Shown: piece by piece, positions 27,776 to 35,280 of the stretch | How the letters are laid out: the number at the start of each line of letters is the position of its first letter | How positions within the stretch are numbered: the first letter of the stretch is position 1 | Assembly (NCBI RefSeq): GCF_025717065.2 | Contig: NZ_JAOVZO020000018.1 | Coordinates: 310,001 to 374,000, forward strand | Direction: 5' to 3' | Origin: Tahibacter soli | GTDB lineage: Bacteria; Pseudomonadota; Gammaproteobacteria; Xanthomonadales; Rhodanobacteraceae | Length of the DNA: 64,000 bases | Notes under the pieces: model-generated | Database searches by the model: none | What the model was told of the DNA's origin: nothing | The model's input: the letters and a program-made list of their open reading frames with translations, nothing else | Made by a program: the position numbers and the translations under genes

Positions 27776-30655
27776 ATGTCCTTCCGATCGAGCCTCGTCC
27801 TTTCCGCCGTCCTCGCCCTGCCGGCCGGCGCTTTCGCCTGTTCCGGCGCGCTGCACATCGAGCTTGAGCATCCGGGCGTCTACGCGCTCGACCGCGCCGG
27901 CATCGTCGCCGCCGAACCCGCGCTCGCCGACTGTCCGCGCGATTCGCTCGTACTGACGCAGAACGGCGAAGAAGTGCCGATCCGAACGACCGGCGAAGGC
28001 GCGACGCTCGGGCCGCAGGACCACATCGAATGGGTCGGCCGGCCGCTGCACGGACCGATGTCGTGGTTCGACAGCTACAGCACGGTCAACGTCTACCAGC
28101 TCACGTCGAAACCGGGCACGCACGCGCGCATCGCCGACGTGCCCGCGCCCGCCGCCGGCGGTCGCAACGCCGAGCTGTCGCGGCGCCTGCACCTGGAGCA
28201 GGAGAATCTGATGATTCGCCTCAACCAGTCGCTGACCAAGCTGTGGGAAGAGCCCGACGTGTGGCATTGGGCGAAACTCACGCACGTCGACCCGAAGCCG
28301 TACGAGGTGGCGTTCGATCTGCCCGACCTCGCCGCGCGCGGCAGCGCCCTCGCGGCGAAGATCAACCTGCGCGGCATGTCCGACGTCATGCGCATGGGCG
28401 ACAAGCCCAAGCCCGACGACCATCACGTCAAGATCGTATTGAACGGCACGACGGTCGGCGAGCTCGCGTTCGACGGCCGCCAGGAGCGCACGCTCGACCT
28501 GCGCCTGCCGCTCGCCCTCCTCAAGGCGCAGGGCAACAAGATCGAACTGTCGGTGCCGCAGCGTCCGACCGCGCACGACCCCAAGACGCTGATCGTCGAC
28601 GTGGTCATGTTCAACTGGCTCGAACTCGACTATCCGATCCAGGGCGACCTCGCCGCATCGAACGACGCGCTGTATGCGGCGACGCCGGGCATCGTCAGCG
28701 TGCGCCGCGCCGGCGCCGAGCCGGCGCTGTACGGCAGCGACGGCCGCCGCTACGTCGCGGCCGGCGCCGACGGCGCGTGGCGTTTCGCAGCGCCGGCCGG
28801 CAACGTCGAACTGCACGCGGTCGGCGCCGACGGCCTGTACAAGCCCACGCTCGTGCGCAAGCAGGCGCCGCCGCGCTGGCAGAACCCGAGCGAGCCGGTC
28901 GACTACATCATGATCGCGCACAAGCGCCTGATCGACGCCGCGCGGCCGCTGGCGGAGTTTCACGAACGGCGCGGGCTCAAGGTCGCGGTCATCGACGTCG
29001 ACGACGTCTACGACGAATTCAACCACGGCATTTCGCATCCGCAGGCGATCCGCGCGCTGCTCGACCGCGCGTACCACGACTGGCCGAAGCCGGCGCCGCG
29101 CTTCGCGCTGCTGGTCGGCGACGCGAGCTTCGACATCCGCCACCAGCGCATCGACCGCCTCGCGCTCGCCAAATGGGCCGACAACGAACTGCTCAACCCG
29201 GGCGGCTTCGGCGACATTCCGAGCACGCCGTACGCGCAAACGCCGAAGGACCTGCCGCACCGCAACCTCATTCCGACGTGGCAGTTCGCCTCGTACGACG
29301 GCCAGTCGGCGAGCGACAACCACTTCGCGAGCGTCGGCGACGACCCGCTGCATCCGGTCATCGCGGTCGGGCGCCTGCCGGTCGTCGAGCCGGCCGAGGT
29401 CGCCGCGATCGTCGACAAGACCATCAAGTACATGAGCACGCCGCGCCTGGGCGCCTGGCGCCGCGACGTGATGTTCATCACCGACGAGAGCGACTACTTC
29501 AAATCGAGCTCCGACCAGATCGCGAACGAACTCGGCCAGAACGGCTTTCTCAGCGACAAGGTGTACGCGAGCGCCGACGAAAAGGACAACGTCGCGCACC
29601 AGAGCGCGATCAAGGACGGCCTGAACGAAGGCCGCCTGCTCGTGCACTTCATCGGCCACGGCGGCCGGTACATCTGGCGCACGGGCCCGCCCGACCTGCG
29701 CAAGAACCATGACTTGTTCACATTGGACGACGTTTCGCATCTGAAGAACGGCGCGACGCTGCCGATGATCCTGTCGATGACGTGCTACTCGGCGCCGTTC
29801 GACAACCCGACCGAAGACTCCATCGGCGAGCGCTTCCTGCGCGAAGCCGACCGCGGCGCGATCGCGGTGTTCGCGGCGTCCTGGCGCAACTCGCCGTCGC
29901 CCGAATACAGCAAGGCAGTCGTGCGCGAACTGACCAAGCGCGGCGCGACGATCGGCGAGGCGCTCGTCGCCGCGAAAAAGACGAGCCGCGACGACACGCT
30001 CGTGGAAACGTACAACCTGCTCGGCGATCCGGCCGTGATCCTCGAACGCCCCGAAGGCGAACTGTCGTTCGCGCGCGTGCCGGGTCCCTTCGGCAGCGAG
30101 CGCGTCGATGCGATCGTCAGCCGCGGCAGCTTCCGCGGACAGGTCGCGGTCGACTGGCTCGACGAGAAGGGCAAGGTCACGCACACCGAACGGTTCGCCG
30201 CGCTCGGCCCGCGTTTCGCGCTGCCGACGCCGCCGGACGACGCCGCCGCGAAGGCGACCGAGCTGCGCGCCTACGTCGCCGACCCGAACCGCGGCTTCGA
30301 CGCGATCGGCCGCCTCGTGCTGCGCGAACCGGAAAAGCCGAAGCCGGCGGCCCCGGCCGCGCCGAAGACCGCCGTGCAGCCGCCGCCGGTGCAGCCGGGC
30401 CAGCACGATCCGAACGCCACGGCGAAGGCCGCCTCGGAAGACGTCGCCGCGGCACCGAAAAAGAAGCGCAAGGAAGGCGACGAGTTGTTGCGCGCCGGCT
30501 TCGAAGACGCGCCGCCGGCCAAGGCCGCGGCGAAGGCTCAGTCCAAGCCGGAACGCCGGTCCGTCGCCGACTCGGCGTCGCGCTCGGGCGGCGGCGGCGC
30601 CGACGAATCGCGCGCCGGCGCGCCCCACAGCTCGCGCAAGGCGTTGCGCAAGTAA
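27776..30655 (+). CDS. Exported peptidase C25 (gingipain-family) protein
   Basis: 959 residues with a signal peptide (SSLVLSAVLALPAGAFA). The C25 caspase-like domain lies in the middle: VDYIMIAHKRLIDAARPLAE opens it, the catalytic His628 is in HFIGHGGRYIW and the nucleophile Cys670 in LSMTCYSAP. The family is best known in type IX secretion organisms, but no such system or C-terminal sorting domain is seen here. The last 120 residues are a low-complexity Lys/Ala/Pro tail (PKKKRKEGDELLRAGFEDAP). The ATG at 27776 is chosen because it opens the signal peptide. The 3' end overlaps the convergent glycosyltransferase gene by 118 bp. Confidence 0.92.
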   Translation: MSFRSSLVLSAVLALPAGAFACSGALHIELEHPGVYALDRAGIVAAEPALADCPRDSLVLTQNGEEVPIRTTGEGATLGPQDHIEWVGRPLHGPMSWFDSYSTVNVYQLTSKPGTHARIADVPAPAAGGRNAELSRRLHLEQENLMIRLNQSLTKLWEEPDVWHWAKLTHVDPKPYEVAFDLPDLAARGSALAAKINLRGMSDVMRMGDKPKPDDHHVKIVLNGTTVGELAFDGRQERTLDLRLPLALLKAQGNKIELSVPQRPTAHDPKTLIVDVVMFNWLELDYPIQGDLAASNDALYAATPGIVSVRRAGAEPALYGSDGRRYVAAGADGAWRFAAPAGNVELHAVGADGLYKPTLVRKQAPPRWQNPSEPVDYIMIAHKRLIDAARPLAEFHERRGLKVAVIDVDDVYDEFNHGISHPQAIRALLDRAYHDWPKPAPRFALLVGDASFDIRHQRIDRLALAKWADNELLNPGGFGDIPSTPYAQTPKDLPHRNLIPTWQFASYDGQSASDNHFASVGDDPLHPVIAVGRLPVVEPAEVAAIVDKTIKYMSTPRLGAWRRDVMFITDESDYFKSSSDQIANELGQNGFLSDKVYASADEKDNVAHQSAIKDGLNEGRLLVHFIGHGGRYIWRTGPPDLRKNHDLFTLDDVSHLKNGATLPMILSMTCYSAPFDNPTEDSIGERFLREADRGAIAVFAASWRNSPSPEYSKAVVRELTKRGATIGEALVAAKKTSRDDTLVETYNLLGDPAVILERPEGELSFARVPGPFGSERVDAIVSRGSFRGQVAVDWLDEKGKVTHTERFAALGPRFALPTPPDDAAAKATELRAYVADPNRGFDAIGRLVLREPEKPKPAAPAAPKTAVQPPPVQPGQHDPNATAKAASEDVAAAPKKKRKEGDELLRAGFEDAPPAKAAAKAQSKPERRSVADSASRSGGGGADESRAGAPHSSRKALRK

Positions 30656-32847
30656 CCCTGGTCGTAGAAGCGCGCGCTGATGCGCGCGCCGAACTCGCGC
30701 GCGCCGATGCGCCGCGCGCGTTGAATCTTCCGGCGTTTCTTCCACATCCGCGCGAGCCCGAAGAACGCGTCGCGGTACAACCGTGCGACGACGCGCCCTT
30801 TGCCGCGCAGGCTGTGGCGCAGGATCACGCCGGCGTGCAGCGCGACGAGCCACGGCAGACGCGCGAGCACCGCCGTCGCCGGCACGCATTTCACCGCCAT
30901 CCAGATCGAATTGCGGATGCCGTGGTACAGCACGAAGTCGTTGAAGCCGCCGCCGCTGGACGCCTGCCCTTCGTGCCACGCGAGCACGTCGTCGGAATAC
31001 TGCGGCGTGAAGCCGAGCAGCAGCGCGCGCGCGGCGACGTCGGTGTCTTCCGCGTAGCAGAAGAAATCCTCGTCGAACACGCCGCCGTGCGCATCGCGCA
31101 GCGCTTCGAGCACGCGCCGCGCGTATAGCGCGCAGCCGCCGGTCGGGCCGAAGAACGGATCGCCGGCCGCAAGCCGGTTCGACGCCAGCAGGCTGCGGTA
31201 GAACGCGATGCCGAGCGAATCGATCTCGCCGCTCTCGCCGGGCGCCGCGCCGAGCTTGAGCACCCGGCCGCCGGCGAGATCGGCGTCGGCGCGGCCGTCC
31301 AGGTGCGCGCAGAGCCAGTCGCCGAGCGCGGGCGCGGCGACCGCGTCGTTGTTGAGCAGCAGGACGTGCGACACCGACGCGTCATCGAGAAACCGCGTGA
31401 TCGCGCGATTGCAGCCGGCGGCGAACCCGATGTTGACGGGGCTTGCGACGAGCTCGGCGCCGGGCCATTCGTGCGCGAGGCCGGCTTCGAGCGCTTTCAG
31501 ATCGTCGGCGCGCGAGCCCGAGTCGACGACGACGAGCCGCACGCGCGCGGCGAGCGCGCGCAGCGAGCGCACGCAACGCAGGCTGCGATCGGCCGTGTTG
31601 TAGTTGACCAGCACGACGCCGGCACGCGGTACCGACACCGCGTCGGCGCCGGGCCGCTGATGCGCGAGCGCGGGCGCCGCGTTCGCCGCGCGCGCGATCG
31701 CGGCGCGGTACACGTCGACCGTCGCGGCGACCGTGTTCGCCCAAGTATACGATTTCACCTGTTCCAGTCCGCGCGCGATCGCGCCGGCACGCCACGATGC
31801 GTCGTCGACCATCCGCGCCAGACCCGCGCGGATCGCGTCGACATCGAGCGGATCGACCAGCAGCGCGGCGTCGCCGGCCACTTCCGGCATCGACGCGGCG
31901 TTCGACGTGAGCACCGGCACGCCGCTCGCCATCGCTTCGACGAGCGGCAGGCCGAAACCTTCGTACATCGACACGAACGCGAACCCGAACGCGCCGGCGT
32001 ACAGCGCCGGCAGGTCGGCGTCGTCGACGAAACCGAGGCGGCGCACCTGGCCTTTCCGCTCCAGCGGTTCGATCACGCGCGCGAGCGACGCGTCGAGCCA
32101 GCCGCGCGCGCCGACGACGACGAGCGGCACGCGTTCGCGCACGTTGGCATCGAGCTGCGCATACGCCTCGACGAGCCGTTCGAGGTTCTTGCGCGGCTCC
32201 TGCGTCGCGACGACCAGCAGATAGCCGCCGGCGGCGAGCGCGTGGCGCGCGAGAACCGGCGCGAGTTCGTCCGGCGTGCGCGGCCGGTACGCCGCGTCGA
32301 CGCCGAGCGGCACGACGTGCAGCTTCGCGGCGTCGACGCCGAGCACGTTGACGAGCTCGTCGCGCACGTAGTGCGAGTCGACGATCAGCGCGTCGGCGCG
32401 CGCGAGCGTCGGCGGCAGATGCCGCTCGAGAAAACGCACGCGTTCGCGCGGATGAAACTGCGGATAGCGCAGGTAGGAGATGTCGTGCACGGTCGCGACG
32501 CTGGGACCGTCGAACGGCATCAGCACGAAGTTCGGCGCGTGCAGCACGTAGCCGCGCAGACGCCGCGCGTTCCAGCGAAACAGCTCGGCGCGCAGCTTCG
32601 TGTAGCCCTCCAGGGCGAACTGCCGGAACGGCAGGACGCGCCGCACCGACTGGATCGTGCGGTTGACCGCGAACGCCTGTTCGACGTCGTCGACCCAGCG
32701 ATACGCCGAAAACAGCTTGAGCGGCGCGACCGCCCGATCGCCGGAAAGGCCACGCGCGAGTTCGCGCGTGTACACGCCGATGCCGGTCAACGGCGCGCTG
32801 ATCGCGTCGACGTTCAGGATCAGGGGAATCGGCTCGGACAAACGCAT
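30538..32847 (-). CDS. Bifunctional GT4-GT2 glycosyltransferase
   Basis: 769 residues with two catalytic domains. Residues 10-375 form a GT4 retaining transferase (LNVDAISAPLTGIGVYTREL, PRKNLERLVEAYA, SMYEGFGLPLVEAMASGVP). Residues 400-690 form a GT2 inverting transferase (VVLVNYNTADRSLRCVRSL, VLLLNNDAVA as the DXD equivalent, DEDFFCYAEDTDVAARA). It probably adds two sugars to a surface glycan. It is the last gene of the seven-gene leftward operon, 4 nt after the dehydratase gene. The tail (RDSSAPPPPERDAESATD) is non-conserved and lies over the 3' end of the C25 peptidase gene. Confidence 0.92.
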   Translation of the reverse strand: MRLSEPIPLILNVDAISAPLTGIGVYTRELARGLSGDRAVAPLKLFSAYRWVDDVEQAFAVNRTIQSVRRVLPFRQFALEGYTKLRAELFRWNARRLRGYVLHAPNFVLMPFDGPSVATVHDISYLRYPQFHPRERVRFLERHLPPTLARADALIVDSHYVRDELVNVLGVDAAKLHVVPLGVDAAYRPRTPDELAPVLARHALAAGGYLLVVATQEPRKNLERLVEAYAQLDANVRERVPLVVVGARGWLDASLARVIEPLERKGQVRRLGFVDDADLPALYAGAFGFAFVSMYEGFGLPLVEAMASGVPVLTSNAASMPEVAGDAALLVDPLDVDAIRAGLARMVDDASWRAGAIARGLEQVKSYTWANTVAATVDVYRAAIARAANAAPALAHQRPGADAVSVPRAGVVLVNYNTADRSLRCVRSLRALAARVRLVVVDSGSRADDLKALEAGLAHEWPGAELVASPVNIGFAAGCNRAITRFLDDASVSHVLLLNNDAVAAPALGDWLCAHLDGRADADLAGGRVLKLGAAPGESGEIDSLGIAFYRSLLASNRLAAGDPFFGPTGGCALYARRVLEALRDAHGGVFDEDFFCYAEDTDVAARALLLGFTPQYSDDVLAWHEGQASSGGGFNDFVLYHGIRNSIWMAVKCVPATAVLARLPWLVALHAGVILRHSLRGKGRVVARLYRDAFFGLARMWKKRRKIQRARRIGAREFGARISARFYDQGYLRNALRELWGAPARDSSAPPPPERDAESATDRRSGLD

Positions 32848-32851
32848 TCCT

Positions 32852-33868
32852 TCAACGGGCGAGACGGCGCAACTCGGCGTCGAGCATTGTCCGGGCGAGG
32901 CCGGCAATGTCCAGCGACGGCGCAAAGCCGAGCTCGCGCCGCGCCTTGGCGGCGTCGCCGCGCTGCACCGCCGCGTCGAGCGGCCGCAGCAGACCCGGAT
33001 CGACCCGCACGCGCAGCACGCCCTGCGCGTCGTGCGCGCGCTCGTCGATGCCGGCGCCGGACCAGCGCAGCGCGATGCCGGCTGCGGCGTACACGGTCGT
33101 GACGAAAACGCGCACGCTCGTGGCGACGCCGGTCGCGAGCACGTAGTCCGACGGCGCGTCGCGCGCGGCCATTGCGCGCATCGCGGCGACGTAGTCCGGC
33201 GCGTAGCCGAAGTCGCGCTGCGCGGAGAGATTGCCGAGCGCGAGCGCCTCGTCCGAGCCGCGGGCGACGCGCGCGGCCGTCGCGGCGATCTTGCGCGTGA
33301 CGAAACCCGCGCCGCGCAACGGCGATTCGTGATTGAACAGGATCGCCGCACTCGCATGCACGCCATAGCTCGCGCGATACGCCTGCACCGCCGCGTGGCC
33401 GACGAGTTTCGCGAACGCGTAAGGACTGCGCGCGCGCGGCTGCACGCTCTCGTCGACGTGCGGCGCATCGAACAATTCCGCGCTCGACGCGTACACGAGG
33501 CGCGCATCGGGCGCATGGCGCCGCATCGCGTCGAGCAGGTTCGCGCAAGCCGTGCCGCTCGCCGCGAGCGCCGCCAGCGGCGCCTCGAACGCCGCCGCCA
33601 CGCTGCTGACGGCGGCGAGATGAAACACCTGCGCGGGCTTGAGCGTCGCGACGAGATCGTCGCACGCATTCTCGTCGGCGAGATCGAGCGTGCGCAGATC
33701 GAGCCACGGGTGCGCCGCGATGCCCAGCTCGCGCAAACGCCACAGCGCCTCGTCGCCGCCCGCGCGGCGCGTGCCGCAGACGCGCCAGCCGTCGTCGAGC
33801 AGCGCGCGGCACAGGTACGCGCCGTCCTGCCCGGTCGCGCCGGTGACGATCGCGAGCGGCGCGCTCAC
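32852..33868 (-). CDS. GDP-mannose 4,6-dehydratase-like NAD-dependent epimerase/dehydratase
   Basis: 338 residues of extended SDR type. The cofactor motif GATGQDGAYL is at residues 9-18, as in Gmd. The catalytic Ser/Tyr/Lys are visible in VYASSAELFD and SPYAFAKLVG, and a Gmd-like NHESPLRGAGFVTRKIA loop binds nucleotide sugar. It should make a 4-keto-6-deoxy or related nucleotide sugar for the neighbouring transferases. The start is a GTG at 33868 that overlaps the upstream stop (GTGA), the same coupling seen through this operon. Gmd itself is usually a little longer (about 350-370), so the exact sugar is uncertain. Confidence 0.88.
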   Translation of the reverse strand: MSAPLAIVTGATGQDGAYLCRALLDDGWRVCGTRRAGGDEALWRLRELGIAAHPWLDLRTLDLADENACDDLVATLKPAQVFHLAAVSSVAAAFEAPLAALAASGTACANLLDAMRRHAPDARLVYASSAELFDAPHVDESVQPRARSPYAFAKLVGHAAVQAYRASYGVHASAAILFNHESPLRGAGFVTRKIAATAARVARGSDEALALGNLSAQRDFGYAPDYVAAMRAMAARDAPSDYVLATGVATSVRVFVTTVYAAAGIALRWSGAGIDERAHDAQGVLRVRVDPGLLRPLDAAVQRGDAAKARRELGFAPSLDIAGLARTMLDAELRRLAR

Positions 33869-35280
33869 GCGAGGCCGACGCCGAACGCGCGCGCGATCGC
33901 CGCGAGATCGTCCGGCACGCGGCCGGCAACGCGCTCGAACGCGTGGCGCTGCAGCCAGCGTGCGAACGCGATCGCGGCGTCGCGATCGCTCGCGCGGTCG
34001 ACCGTCACGCCGTTCGGATCGCGCAACCGCTTCTCGCCGTCCACGCTCGTCAACGTCCACACTTCCGCATTTTCCACTTCAACCGCCGCGTCGAACGCGA
34101 GCACCCGCGGCGACGGCGGCGCGCCCGCGTAGAGGCGGCGCACGCGCCAGTCGAGCGCGAGGCGTTCGGGCGAAAACAGCGTCGCGCCGACCTGCGCGTC
34201 GTACGTCGGCCAGCGCTCGCGGATCACGCGCGCGCCCGCCTCGCCGAGCGCGGCGCGGCGCTCGTGGCCGAAACTCTGGCTGCGCGCGTGACGCACGAGC
34301 ACGTTGCCGGCGATCACGTGCGTGAACCCGTGCGCGCAGGCGCGCTGGCACCAGTCGTTTTCCTCGCCGTAGCCTTGCGCAAAAGCGACCTCGTCGAGCA
34401 CGCCGACCGCGGCGATCGCCGCGCGCTTCATGTACAGGCAGAAGCCGTTGCCGGTCGGCAGGCGCGGATACGCGAGCCCCGCCGACTGCCGCAGCGCGCG
34501 CGCCGCGTCGTGGAACGTCCAGCCCGCGGGCAGCGGGTTTTCGCGTTCGAGTTCGGGTACCGAGAACGCGCCGGCGTTGTCCGACACCGCGGTCGCGCTC
34601 GCGGTGTCGCCGCGCGCGTAAGCGGCGGCGCGCAGGTCCGCGAGCCAGTGCGGCGCGACTTCCGCGTCGGCGTTGAGCAGCACGACGTCGGCGTCGCCGG
34701 CCTCGGCGATGCCGCGATTCGCGGTCGCCGTGAATCCGCGATTGTGCGGATTCGTCAGCACCGTCGCGCGCGCCGACGCGTAGCGCGCGACCAGCGGCGC
34801 GACGGCCGCATCGGGACTCGCGTCGTCGATGACGATCAGCCGCACGTCGTCCGGCGTGTGCGCCAGCACGCTGTCGAGGCATGCCCGCACGAGTTCCGGC
34901 GCGTTGTACACCGGTACGACGACGGCGACGGGGCGCGCGAGATCCGCGAGCCGGTCGAGCGGTACGAGTTCTTCGGTCGCGAGCGGCGCGAGCGGCCGCG
35001 GTGCCGGCGCGAGCGCGAGGCCCGGCGTGCCGAGCGCGATGCCGACCGGCGCGCCGATCAACCCGTGCTCGCCGGCGAAACCGACCGCGAGCGAGGTGTG
35101 GCCGCTCGGCGAGAACGGCAGCGCGACGCGCGCGTGGCCGTGCGCGTCGGCGCCGATGCGCGCGTAGCGCACGCCGTCGAGCGTGAGATCGAACGCCGCA
35201 TGCGGCGCGGTCGTCACGCGCAGGACGGCACCGTCCCAGTCGAGGCGGCGGATCGGCGGCGGATCGACGGCGGCATTCAT
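33865..35280 (-). CDS. GT2 family glycosyltransferase
   Basis: 471 residues. An N-terminal beta-rich region (1-110) precedes a GT2 domain: VAVVVPVYNAPELVRACLDS, IDDASPDA, DVVLLNADAEVAPHWLADL, and EVAFAQGYGEENDWCQRA as the acceptor-side ED motif. It is probably cytoplasmic or membrane-associated and adds a sugar to the lipid-linked glycan. Both ends overlap neighbours by 4 nt (ATGA with the upstream fusion gene, GTGA with the dehydratase), so translation is coupled. Confidence 0.92.
   Translation of the reverse strand: MNAAVDPPPIRRLDWDGAVLRVTTAPHAAFDLTLDGVRYARIGADAHGHARVALPFSPSGHTSLAVGFAGEHGLIGAPVGIALGTPGLALAPAPRPLAPLATEELVPLDRLADLARPVAVVVPVYNAPELVRACLDSVLAHTPDDVRLIVIDDASPDAAVAPLVARYASARATVLTNPHNRGFTATANRGIAEAGDADVVLLNADAEVAPHWLADLRAAAYARGDTASATAVSDNAGAFSVPELERENPLPAGWTFHDAARALRQSAGLAYPRLPTGNGFCLYMKRAAIAAVGVLDEVAFAQGYGEENDWCQRACAHGFTHVIAGNVLVRHARSQSFGHERRAALGEAGARVIRERWPTYDAQVGATLFSPERLALDWRVRRLYAGAPPSPRVLAFDAAVEVENAEVWTLTSVDGEKRLRDPNGVTVDRASDRDAAIAFARWLQRHAFERVAGRVPDDLAAIARAFGVGLA

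Noticed and set aside
25856-30979. A 1707-codon open frame on the minus strand
   Set aside because: Only the part from 27607 down is the serine protease. The rest is an arginine-rich shadow of the C25 peptidase gene on the other strand, a common effect of high GC.
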